From NCBI RefSeq assembly GCF_007858975.2, contig NZ_CP042220.2, forward strand, positions 1,426,001 to 1,490,000: a stretch of DNA of 64,000 nucleotides, in the 5' to 3' direction. Shown piece after piece: positions 26,427-33,890 of this stretch; position 1 is the first letter of the stretch, and each line of letters opens with the position of its first letter. The notes beneath the pieces were generated by a model, which saw only the letters and a program-made list of their open reading frames with translations, was not told where the DNA came from and ran no database searches. The position numbers and the translations under genes were made by a program. The DNA is from Dickeya poaceiphila. GTDB taxonomy: Bacteria > Pseudomonadota > Gammaproteobacteria > Enterobacterales > Enterobacteriaceae.

Positions 26427-26828
26427 TTAAATAGCAAAGTCTTCCAGTGTTTTACCACTTTCCAACGCTGCTGCGATAGCTTTAGGTGTCCGTCCCTGAC
26501 CTGTCCACGTCTGTTCGTTGCCGTTTTCGTCGGTATATTTGTATTTAGCGGGACGGGGAGTGCGTTTGGCTTTTGCTGTTTTGCTGGTAACACCTGCGTC
26601 GAGCAGTTCAGACGGATCAATACCATCTTCCAGCAGTCTGGCGCGTAAGGCTTCGATTTTAGCCTGACGCTCCGCGTTTTGTTGCTGTGCGCTGGCTTCT
26701 TCTTCACGCCGGTCTTCAACAATGGCGGTCAGTTTTTCCAGCATTTCTTCCAGTGTTGCCAGATCGGTTTCACGAGCCTGAGCACGAAGGGTACGAATGT
26801 TATTTAATATTTTTAGGGCTTCACTCAT
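26427..26828 (-). CDS. H-NS paralogue (full length), nucleoid silencer
   Basis: 133 residues from [18 protein letters not shown]; two extra in-frame codons upstream are ignored. The N-terminal oligomerisation domain spans about 1-65. The linker carries [16 protein letters not shown]. The C-terminal DNA-binding domain has [20 protein letters not shown], the conserved W-T-G-Q-G-R-T-P core. Length matches E. coli H-NS (137). An island-borne H-NS usually keeps its own AT-rich genes silent. Here it shares the island with the truncated antagonist at 11572-11814. Confidence 0.93.
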   Translation of the reverse strand: MSEALKILNNIRTLRAQARETDLATLEEMLEKLTAIVEDRREEEASAQQQNAERQAKIEALRARLLEDGIDPSELLDAGVTSKTAKAKRTPRPAKYKYTDENGNEQTWTGQGRTPKAIAAALESGKTLEDFAI

Positions 26829-27010
26829 TATCATTTATCCTGAATGTTGAACGTCATACACATCATACTATAAACGATAAAATAATGCAGACACTATCAA
26901 TGTGTTTGATGCCTTATTATTCGTTTTTTATGGATTTACATTTCCTGCTCTTGACCACTTTTTCATTTTTGTTAATTGAATAGTACGTGAAAATAAAAAG
27001 GACGATGAAA

Positions 27011-28615
27011 ATGAAAAAACAAAATAAGAAAGGGTTCTCACTGTTAGAACTCATTTTGGTGCTGGGTGTTGGAACAACAGTGACTTTTATGAAATTTCAG
27101 GATATGAAAAATGAACAGGAAACTGTTGTTGCTAAAGCCGTGGGTGAACAGATAAAGCAAATGGGTGAGGCGGTAAATGGCTATATCAATATCCGTTATG
27201 ACAAGCTTTCTACCCTGACATCCAGTAGCAGCCAGTCAAGTGATCCGGGTCCAAGAACGTGTTCGGGGTCAGTCTGCGAGATTACTTATCAAACACTGGT
27301 GAATGAAGGGTTATTACCTTCCTCTTTTTCTGGTGTTAATGCGCAAAAGTCTTCATATAAAATTTTTTTGAGACGTTCAGGGAACGTTCCCAACTACATC
27401 ATTAATGGCCTGATTACGACTACGAACGTATGGGCTGATGGCGGGAAAGTCCGTTATGACTTGTTGGGCAAAGCGATGCAGACAGCGGGAATTGACAGTG
27501 GAATGACAAAAACAGATACCGCTGCATCAGGTTATGGTGGTCAATGGTCAGAACTCTCTACGGACTACAGCAATATCACCGCTGCGGGGCTTCTGGCTTA
27601 TCGTGTGGGATATGATTCTGCAATGTATTCTGTTTACCTGCGTCGTGATGGAACACTCCCTATGACGGGCGATCTGAATATGGGTGGTCAGAATATATAT
27701 AACGCTCAGAACATCACTGCGGCTGGGACAACGACAACGGGAATACTTAAGACTGTGGGCGAGGCGACAGTAGGTGCGGATCTAACCGTGGCGGGGAACA
27801 CTCAGGTTAACGGAAATATCAATACCAATAATACTGTTTCAGGCACAACTGTAGTATCTCGTGGTGAAACCTATACGCAAAACTGGTTCAGAACATTAGG
27901 TGATGGCGGGATTTATTTCCAGAAATACGGCGGTGGCTGGAATATGGCAGATACGGCAACCATTAACGCTTATGGCGGCAAGAATGTTCAGACCAGTGGC
28001 GGGTTATATGGTGGTTATGTCCATTCAAACGGAAATGTTGATGCTTCTGGAAATATTTTTTCAGGACAAACCATTACAGCCAATGGAAGTATCAGCACGG
28101 GGGATAGCCTTTACGCCAGAAACAGTATTTACACCGGAAGTGAGTCTTCAACCAAAGCCTTTATGACTAAAGATGGTTATATTTATGCTTCTGGAAATAT
28201 TGAATCTGACAACAATATCAGATCATCCTCGACAATTTATACTACAAATAAGACGAATACAGAGGTTAAAGCCACAATGAATTCTCAGGGCGATATTTGG
28301 GCATCAAACCGAATAAGTGCTGGAGAGTTTTTACAGATAAATGGCGTAGCCAATGTTGGTTGGGGATGTTCACCGAATGGCTTACAGGGCAGAGCAGCAA
28401 ATGGCGCGATTCTTTCCTGTGTTAATGGTCTCTGGAAAGCGGCTGATGGTAATTCCATTAAGGTTTGTGCAAATTATTGTGGTGGACAATGGCCTCTCGA
28501 AGTGGGGCGTGTTGAACATAATGGCGACTGGAGTTCATGGCGTACATTAGGTGAAGGGTGCGGCGGAGGTTATGCATCAAACTGGAATGAGCCTGTATTC
28601 TGTTCATCAAACTGA
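27011..28615 (+). CDS. pilV: PilV-like type IVb pilus tip adhesin, orphan
   Basis: 534 residues from the ATG at 27011 (MKKQNKKGFSLLELILVLG), chosen because AAGGA lies 8 bases upstream. KKG / FSLLEL is a prepilin peptidase site followed by the hydrophobic pilin helix. The PilV constant region follows: YIINGLITTTNVWADGGKVR, YDLLGKAMQTAGIDSGMT, VYLRRDGTLPMTGDLNMGG. The middle, about 230-440, is a string of tail-fibre-like strand repeats (NITAAGTTTTG, DLTVAGNTQVNGNI). The end is CSPNGLQGRAANGAILSC and a Cys-rich tip. In IncI plasmids PilV sits at the tip of the thin pilus and selects recipient cells. No other pil gene and no shufflon recombinase is present. Confidence 0.85.
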   Translation: MKKQNKKGFSLLELILVLGVGTTVTFMKFQDMKNEQETVVAKAVGEQIKQMGEAVNGYINIRYDKLSTLTSSSSQSSDPGPRTCSGSVCEITYQTLVNEGLLPSSFSGVNAQKSSYKIFLRRSGNVPNYIINGLITTTNVWADGGKVRYDLLGKAMQTAGIDSGMTKTDTAASGYGGQWSELSTDYSNITAAGLLAYRVGYDSAMYSVYLRRDGTLPMTGDLNMGGQNIYNAQNITAAGTTTTGILKTVGEATVGADLTVAGNTQVNGNINTNNTVSGTTVVSRGETYTQNWFRTLGDGGIYFQKYGGGWNMADTATINAYGGKNVQTSGGLYGGYVHSNGNVDASGNIFSGQTITANGSISTGDSLYARNSIYTGSESSTKAFMTKDGYIYASGNIESDNNIRSSSTIYTTNKTNTEVKATMNSQGDIWASNRISAGEFLQINGVANVGWGCSPNGLQGRAANGAILSCVNGLWKAADGNSIKVCANYCGGQWPLEVGRVEHNGDWSSWRTLGEGCGGGYASNWNEPVFCSSN

Positions 28616-28706
28616 CAGAGCATTTGTTTTCACTCTGTATTATCCATAACATCGTTTAAAAGTCAGATCCACCGCAAGGCAGATCTGACGTTTTCATATC
28701 TATCTG

Positions 28707-28901
28707 TTATGCCTGAAATTCACCCTCTGTGTCGTCAGTGCTTTCGGAATGACATGTCCGATACAGGAAATCAAGACGCTCCCACAGCACAAAACTCAGT
28801 ATCTCTTTGGCTTGGGGATTATCAATTTCAACAACAGCGTAAATCAATGCCCGACACTGATCGATAATTTCTTCTGGTTCCAGCGGCGTGTTATCGAACA
28901 T
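28707..28901 (-). CDS. Small acidic island protein
   Basis: 64 residues from the ATG at 28901 (MFDNTPLEPEEIIDQCRALI), with GGAGGTG 5 bases upstream. A longer in-frame reading upstream overlaps a second small frame and lacks a ribosome site. One amphipathic helix pair (YAVVEIDNPQAKEILSFVLW). Similar short proteins are common in P4-like and tRNA-linked islands of enterobacteria; function unknown. Confidence 0.6.
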   Translation of the reverse strand: MFDNTPLEPEEIIDQCRALIYAVVEIDNPQAKEILSFVLWERLDFLYRTCHSESTDDTEGEFQA

Positions 28902-28995
28902 AACACACCTCCAGAACAGACTGGCCCGAAGTAAAAAAGCCCGTATCCAGATGCAGATTTTCAGGTGGGGAATGGGTAAACTGATAAACAGCCAT
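28891..28995 (-). CDS. Possible 34-residue leader-like peptide overlapping the next gene
   Basis: ATG at 28995 opens MAVYQFTHSPPENLHLDTGF and ends CYVR, overlapping the start of the next gene by 11 bases. The overlap and the direct path to the strong ribosome site suggest translational coupling. No clear ribosome site of its own, so low certainty. Confidence 0.35.
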   Translation of the reverse strand: MAVYQFTHSPPENLHLDTGFFTSGQSVLEVCYVR

Positions 28996-29200
28996 AGCGT
29001 TAGCTCCATAACGGTGTGGTTAGCCCCTGTCTGGTATTGGCGTACCTTTCAGGGGCGAAACGGGTGTTCAGGTGAGTTGTGATAAGGTTTCGTACCTGAT
29101 CGGCTGCAATGTAAGGCTAGGATTGGTGCTAGTCAATTGCTAAACGCGAGACAGAAAAACCTGCGGTCGGTAAATTTCTGACCTTGAGAGCTTGATATCG

Positions 29201-29635
29201 CTATGGAAGACTGCCGCCAGTTGAATATTGGTCTTGATATTCGCTAATCTCTTCTATCGTTATCATAGGATTTGCAGATTTTTTCTTATGTTCTTTACAA
29301 TACCTTCTCATTATATTTATTTCCAAATGAGCGGGTACTACCTCTCGCTCATTTGGCATCATGAAAGTATAGAAAAAATCAGAACTGTTAGATTTTGATT
29401 TAGGAACAACCCCCGATGTTGGTGAAACACCATCAGGCCACTCGCAATCTGTATCTAATATAAATGTGCTGGAATCTATAGCATCAATCTTAAATAGTGT
29501 ATTGTCTGGGTAATCCGCAAGAATCGGACACATGATTATGCACTCATAAACTATTCCTTCATCAAGGAAAAAATGTGTTCTTACTTTTTTTCTTTCTAGA
29601 GGTGTAGGTATTGGAGTAACTTCCCAGTCAAACAA
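29201..29635 (-). CDS. Hypothetical protein, immunity-like
   Basis: 144 residues, soluble, no signal. The central part (STFILDTDCEWPDGVSPTSG, then SDFFYTFMMPNE) resembles the protein at 29966-30394 in layout (FLIEKITDWPEGVNIRKGFF, then CCWYVFPDGSN). The two may be distant relatives. Small acidic strand-rich proteins in such clusters are often immunity proteins, but no family is recognised. Confidence 0.6.
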   Translation of the reverse strand: MFDWEVTPIPTPLERKKVRTHFFLDEGIVYECIIMCPILADYPDNTLFKIDAIDSSTFILDTDCEWPDGVSPTSGVVPKSKSNSSDFFYTFMMPNEREVVPAHLEINIMRRYCKEHKKKSANPMITIEEISEYQDQYSTGGSLP

Positions 29636-29965
29636 GTTTATATAAGTAAAGTCGACTTTTTTTCTGCTATTTCACGCCACTCATCTATTATTTTTAGTTT
29701 ATATTTCATATTGAATATTCCTCTTTTTAAATTGTCGTATAGATAATAATTCTTATGGTAATTAACTTATTTGTAATGTTTATTATAGTGAAAATTAAGG
29801 TGTGTCAAATTTATTTTATTGGTGCTAGGGATGAAATTAATTGACCTATGTTTTTGATATTGAATTTAACTCTTGTGTTACGATGTTATATGATGAGAGT
29901 GAAATTTGACAAAAAAACTTGCTATTGATAATAAATAATAAATCACAAATAACATAGGTGTTTAA
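29636..29965. other. AT-rich intergenic region
   Basis: 330 bases between divergent genes, presumably holding both promoters. A basic stub in frame with the end of the preceding gene is visible near 29640-29710, but it has no start. Nothing else seen. Confidence 0.35.
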
Positions 29966-30394
29966 ATGAAAATATTAATTAACGTACAAAACAACTGGCC
30001 TGATAATGTAAAAGAACTCGATTCAGCTAAATATGATCAAAATAAAATCCCTTGGTGTGGTAAAGAACTGTTCTTTTTGCATAAAGATGGAAAGGTTTAT
30101 CAGAGATATGTAAAGATGCCTTTTATCGTTGATGTTGAGGAGTTTTCTTTATTCTCGTTAACAATGAAAGATGATAACTCTTTTTTGATAGAAAAAATCA
30201 CTGATTGGCCTGAAGGTGTCAATATTCGAAAAGGGTTTTTTCGTGAAGAATGGGGACATAAATCCAATGGCTGCTGTTGGTATGTATTTCCTGATGGTAG
30301 CAATATGTATGCGTATTTTGATGCTCCACTGATTAAAGAGCATCATAGGATATATAACGTAATGCCTTTTATTTCATACGAGGTCTTGAGCTAA
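29966..30394 (+). CDS. Hypothetical protein, immunity-like
   Basis: 142 residues, starting MKILINVQNNWPDNVKELDS, with a tryptophan-rich strand region (ITDWPEGVN, GHKSNGCCWYVFPDG). Its 3' end overlaps the convergent gene at 30369-30578 by 26 bases. The layout resembles the protein at 29201-29635. Function unknown. Confidence 0.65.
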   Translation: MKILINVQNNWPDNVKELDSAKYDQNKIPWCGKELFFLHKDGKVYQRYVKMPFIVDVEEFSLFSLTMKDDNSFLIEKITDWPEGVNIRKGFFREEWGHKSNGCCWYVFPDGSNMYAYFDAPLIKEHHRIYNVMPFISYEVLS

Positions 30395-30578
30395 CTTGTC
30401 TTTTTAACTCTTCAATCTTTATCTGTGCTTCTTCCAATGAGTTGCAAACAGTAATAACTCGTTGATTAACGGTATCGAAAATCAGGTGCATTTCTAATTC
30501 AATAGTAACCTCTTCATTGCCGTCAAATCTATATGATAGATTGGTTTTATGCGGGATAATGATATATCTTTCATCCAC
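30369..30578 (-). CDS. Small hypothetical protein
   Basis: 69 residues: strands (YIIIPHKTNLSYRFDGNEEV, IELEMHLIFDTVNQRVITVC), then a helix (SLEEAQIKIEELKRQ). It overlaps the 3' end of the gene on the other strand. Possibly another small immunity-like or antitoxin-like protein; unproven. Confidence 0.5.
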   Translation of the reverse strand: MDERYIIIPHKTNLSYRFDGNEEVTIELEMHLIFDTVNQRVITVCNSLEEAQIKIEELKRQVSSRPRMK

Positions 30579-30880
30579 GATTTGGCCTCATACTATGTGT
30601 TATTTAGACGATGATTATAGCGCATCATTAACGAAATAGTTGAGTGGAATATCAGCCATCCGTGGCGGTTATTTATCCCTTCTGCGCAAACTCAAACGGT
30701 CTCACTATTGCTTTCCGGCAACATAAAGCATCAGTTCTCCTTTGTAGCATCAGGCGGCGTTGTTCAAGGTGTTTGACCTAACCTGATCTGGATAAGAGTT
30801 TGACGTTGCTTTAGCATCACGGATCTGGCTACAATCTTTCGTTCATTGTGATGATATGATAATGCATAGGGAATGGCAGT
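30579..30880. other. Intergenic stretch holding an integrase remnant
   Basis: Contains the decayed integrase 3' end at 30672-30780 and about 100 bases of leader before the gene at 30881. No intact gene. Confidence 0.5.
30672..30780 (-). pseudogene. Decayed 3' end of a second island integrase
   Basis: Matches the 3' end of the integrase at 31620-32897 in two blocks: TTTATCCCTTCTG[CT]GCAA (30672 and 31618) and CATCAGGCGGCGTTGTTCAA (30747 and 31697). The spacing between blocks differs by 4 bases (72 against 76), which breaks the frame. It is a fossil of an earlier integrase copy. It makes a direct repeat around the toxin-like gene at 30881-31372. Confidence 0.8.
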
Positions 30881-31372
30881 TTGAATAGACATAATAATAA
30901 GTTAATGGAAATTCCTGCTGATTATGTTTTCCATGAAAATCATAATATTTTGCATCCGGTGAACAATACTGAGCATTGGGGTGAAGTAAAAATAACCAGT
31001 AAACAGTTCAACCAACTCGGAGGGAAGATTTTTCTTCGTGCGGGTAAGCATATTGGTCCTCACAAAGGCTTTGGTGTTAGGCATATCTGGTCAGAGCGAG
31101 GATCTAAGCTTATTCAGTGGGGATTTCCTACCATCCATGATGTCCCTCGTTTTGTATCCGAGATTATTGTTCATCAGGCAGGGATAGTATGTGAATTCTC
31201 GGAAATGGGAGGATACCACCGAGTGGTTGTTCTGAGAGGGCGTAAAGGATGTGCTGTGTTAGCGGCATTTGACAGCCCCAATGATGAGGGTAGCCTTATT
31301 TATAGCGTTGTTACGGCATATCGTAACATAAACCCAAACGGTACATTGGTAGCACAAGTTTCTGTTCTATAA
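30881..31372 (+). CDS. Stand-alone toxin domain, BECR-fold RNase-like
   Basis: Up to 163 residues. The start is either TTG at 30881 or ATG at 30905, and neither has a strong ribosome site. The second half has GFGVRHIWSERGSKLIQWGF, an insertion with RVVVLRGRKGCAVLAAFDSP, and ends VVTAYRNINPNG. A basic/His motif followed by a C-terminal [ST]-x-T-A-[YF] strand is typical of Barnase-EndoU-ColicinE5/D-RelE type toxins found at the tips of polymorphic toxins and in phages. No secretion domain is attached. It has its own terminator at 31376 and lies between two copies of the integrase 3' end. Confidence 0.55.
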   Translation: MNRHNNKLMEIPADYVFHENHNILHPVNNTEHWGEVKITSKQFNQLGGKIFLRAGKHIGPHKGFGVRHIWSERGSKLIQWGFPTIHDVPRFVSEIIVHQAGIVCEFSEMGGYHRVVVLRGRKGCAVLAAFDSPNDEGSLIYSVVTAYRNINPNGTLVAQVSVL

Positions 31373-31375
31373 ATG

Positions 31376-31405
31376 AAAAAGGTGCTCTTTTCAGAACACC
31401 TTTTT
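31376..31405. terminator. Bidirectional terminator
   Basis: Stem AAAAAGGTG / CACCTTTTT with a 12-base loop directly after the stop of the toxin-like gene. It separates that gene from the integrase on the other strand. Confidence 0.8.
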
Positions 31406-31619
31406 CATTATTGAGGTTGGTAGTCGCAGCGCTTGCTTAGCTAACTCTCTTTGAGTTGGGTCACATGCCAATCATAAACTTGCATTTACGATTACCGCTA
31501 CCATAAGGTCGGTGAACCTTACAATCCACACTATCGAACCAATATCACCGTGATATCCGATAGCCCTGCTCTTATTAAGCCTCACAGTTATCTTACTCAA
31601 ATTTGAGCAAGAGTCAAAT

Positions 31620-32897
31620 TTATCCCTTCTGTGCAAACTCAAACGGCCTGACCATCCCATTCCGGTTAGCGTCCAGAAAATCAGCCCACCATTGCAGCAT
31701 CAGGCGGCGTTGTTCAAGGTGTTTGGCCTTGTGAGTGTAGGCAGCGCGAACGTTGTTCTTTTCCATGTGGCTCATTTGAAGCTCTACCACATCTTCAGGC
31801 CAGATACCCGATTCAATCAAGGCACTACAGGCCAGCGTTCGAAAGCCGTGACCGCACAGATCGGTTTTGGTGTCATAGCCCATTTTGCGTAGTGCCTTAT
31901 TGATGGTGTTTTCACTCATTGGCTTCATCGCATCATAACAGCCAGTCAGGATAAAGCCGTCATCACCGTTAACGTCATAGGTGAGGCCTTTAAGCTCTTC
32001 CAAAATTGCCAGTGCTTGATGGCATAAGGGAACATAATGCTTCCTGCGCATTTTGGCACCACGGCCCGAATGTTTGATCCCTTCAATGGCTTCACGCTGT
32101 TCAGGGATAACCCACAAACCGCTTTTGAAATCGATCTCTGACCATCGGGCAAAGCGTAGTTCACTGGAGCGAATAAATATCAACAGAGTGAGTTTTATCG
32201 CCAGCAGGGTCAGCCTGCTACGTCCCTGATAGCCTTCAATGCGTTCCAACAGGGTAGGTATCTCTTCCAGCTCGATAGCGGGGCGGTGTTCCGTTTGTGG
32301 TTTCTGAACCGCACCTTCCAAATCATAGGCAGGGTTAAAGCGGATCATCTTTTGCTGGACGGCATAGCGCATAATGGCAGTGGCGTACTGTTTCACCCGC
32401 ATAGCGATTTCCAGATAGCCCAGCTTTTCTATCTTTTTGATGGGAACCAGCAGATCGCCTGTATCCAGTTCAGCAATGTCCTTGTTACCGATGTCAGGAA
32501 ACAGATAGGTTTCAATACGTGTCCAAACAGAACGCTGATAATCTTCCGACCATGTGGTTTTGGTGGCAAACCAGCTCTTAGCAACAGTTTTGAAAGCGCG
32601 GGTATTGTTACGTCGCTCTTGAATAGTTTTGTTGTCAGCCTGCTTTTTAGCGCTGGGGTCAACGCCAGCCGCTAACAGCTTTTTTGCCTCATCCCGTCGT
32701 TGTCTGGCATCAGCCAGTGAAACAGCCGGGTAGACGCCAATGGAAAACACCTTCTGTTTTCCTTCAAAGCGATAGCCTAACTGCCAGTATTTGGAACCAT
32801 TGGGATGAACCAGCAAGTAGAGGCCGAACCCGTCAGTGAGCTTCACCGCCTTTTCTGACGGCTTGGCATTTTTTACTTTAGTATCAGTAAGTGACAT
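31620..32897 (-). CDS. Tyrosine recombinase, P4-type integrase (island 2)
   Basis: 425 residues from the ATG at 32897 (MSLTDTKVKNAKPSEKAVKL), chosen because GGAGGG lies 7 bases upstream. A reading from 32963 lacks a ribosome site. The DUF4102-type N-terminus (LYLLVHPNGSKYWQLGYR) is followed by catalytic LIFIRSSELRFARWSEIDF, HGFRTLACS and RAAYTHKAKHLEQRR with the Tyr. It is clearly related to the island-1 integrase. It lies 180 bases from the 3' end of tRNA-Asn and reads away from it, so it is the integrase of the 7215-33100 island. Confidence 0.95.
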   Translation of the reverse strand: MSLTDTKVKNAKPSEKAVKLTDGFGLYLLVHPNGSKYWQLGYRFEGKQKVFSIGVYPAVSLADARQRRDEAKKLLAAGVDPSAKKQADNKTIQERRNNTRAFKTVAKSWFATKTTWSEDYQRSVWTRIETYLFPDIGNKDIAELDTGDLLVPIKKIEKLGYLEIAMRVKQYATAIMRYAVQQKMIRFNPAYDLEGAVQKPQTEHRPAIELEEIPTLLERIEGYQGRSRLTLLAIKLTLLIFIRSSELRFARWSEIDFKSGLWVIPEQREAIEGIKHSGRGAKMRRKHYVPLCHQALAILEELKGLTYDVNGDDGFILTGCYDAMKPMSENTINKALRKMGYDTKTDLCGHGFRTLACSALIESGIWPEDVVELQMSHMEKNNVRAAYTHKAKHLEQRRLMLQWWADFLDANRNGMVRPFEFAQKG

Positions 32898-33075
32898 GAC
32901 GGTTCCCTCCGATTGCTGGTAAAAACGAAATCGAACCAGCTTTACCAGTATTTTTACCAGCAAAAGGGTATGGCTTCGAGCGTTTTTTGGTGAACGAGGG
33001 CGAACCTGAAGAAGGGGATAACCAATTGATATAAAGCAAAAAAGCAGACGTCAGTGAACGTCTGCTTTCTTTAAA

Positions 33076-33100
33076 TTGGCTCCTCTGACTGGACTCGAAC
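33076..33100 (-). repeat. att core inside tRNA-Asn, right end of the island
   Basis: 25 bases identical to 7215-7239. The tRNA 3' end is rebuilt by the att core, so the tRNA stays functional after insertion. Confidence 0.9.
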
Positions 33101-33152
33101 CAGTGACATACGGATTAACAGTCCGCCGTTCTACCGACTGAACTACAGAGGA
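33077..33152 (-). tRNA. tRNA-Asn (GTT)
   Basis: 76 bases on the minus strand, starting TCCTCTGTAGTTCAG and ending in encoded CCA. The acceptor stem TCCTCTG / CAGAGGA, the anticodon loop CTGTTAA and GGTTCGAGTCC in the T arm are all present. This is the integration target of the islands to its left. Confidence 0.97.
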
Positions 33153-33532
33153 ATCGCTAGTGGTGTGGATGATAGCGATAGCCTGATTACTTGTCAAAGC
33201 ATGATGACGCAAGGTGTAACTGTTTGATGAACTTATAATCAAATTGTTGAAATTACTGAGGTGGTTGGTGTTTTTTGCGCCAGATGATGAGTGATTGACT
33301 AATGCGTGCACTTTCAGATAGCAATTACCGCACCAGTTTGGTGCAACATGAGACAGCGCTGACATACTATCAATTATGATGAGAGGATTAGCATTGTTAC
33401 TGTTGCTGCTATCGCCATTGCTTTTACTTATTTTTAAGCATGTTAAGACGGCGCCGCATTTTTTTCGATAATAATAAAATAATCTGGCGCGCTTCTTGCA
33501 GTTACTTAGCTGTAACTATTCGGGAGGTACAC
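33153..33532. other. Intergenic region upstream of the nac-like gene
   Basis: 380 bases with no certain gene. It holds the tRNA-Asn promoter on the minus strand and the nac leader. A short palindrome AGTTAC / GTAACT lies at about 33500-33517, just before the nac ribosome site. A 31-codon hydrophobic frame (33376-33471, MMRGLALLLLLLSPLLLLIF) has no ribosome site and is uncertain. Confidence 0.4.
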
Positions 33533-33808
33533 ATGAATCTGAGACGGCTCAAATACTTTGTGAAAATCGTTGATATTGGTAGCCTGACCCAAGCTGCTGA
33601 AATGTTGCATATTGCGCAACCAGCGCTGAGCCAGCAAGTTGCTACGCTCGAAAGCGAAATGGAGAAGCAACTGCTGGTCCGTAGTCGTCGTGGCGTGACG
33701 CCGACAGAAGCGGGCAAGATTCTGTATTCGCACGCACAAACTATTTTGAATCAGTGCGAACAGGCTAAAAACGCAGTGAATGGTGTACGACAAACAGTAA
33801 GTGTCTAA
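33533..33808 (+). CDS. nac: Stand-alone Nac DNA-binding domain (truncated LysR-family regulator)
   Basis: 91 residues from the ATG at 33533, with GGGAGG upstream. It matches E. coli/Klebsiella Nac over the N-terminus: MNLRRLKYFVKIVDIGSLTQ, AAEMLHIAQPALSQQVATLE, RGVTPTEAGKILYSHA. Normal Nac has about 305 residues; the co-inducer-like domain is absent. No decayed remainder follows, because a strong terminator begins 4 bases after the stop. Nac is the sigma-54/NtrC-dependent nitrogen regulator, and its first 100 residues alone were reported to retain activity in Klebsiella. This may therefore be a working minimal regulator and not a pseudogene. In E. coli nac also lies in a tRNA-Asn cluster. Confidence 0.85.
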   Translation: MNLRRLKYFVKIVDIGSLTQAAEMLHIAQPALSQQVATLESEMEKQLLVRSRRGVTPTEAGKILYSHAQTILNQCEQAKNAVNGVRQTVSV

Positions 33809-33812
33809 TCGG

Positions 33813-33850
33813 ATACGGTCAGCTATGTCATCAGGTGTAGCTGACCGTAT
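33813..33850. terminator. Bidirectional terminator between nac and cycA
   Basis: A 13-bp perfect stem ATACGGTCAGCTA / TAGCTGACCGTAT with a 12-base loop lies between convergent genes. Confidence 0.8.
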
Positions 33851-33890
33851 TGGATCTGACGCTGTTTTAAATTGGCGCTGGTACTGAGTG

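Noticed and set aside
26336..26722. 128-codon frame overlapping the H-NS paralogue
   Set aside because: Same strand, different frame over an unmistakable H-NS; basic low-complexity product.
27011..28615. Shufflon at the 3' end of pilV
   Set aside because: No copies of the sfx-type 19-bp repeat, no inverted alternative C-termini and no Rci-like recombinase nearby.
33376..33471. 31-codon hydrophobic peptide upstream of nac
   Set aside because: No ribosome site and Leu repeats only; kept as a remark and not as a gene.
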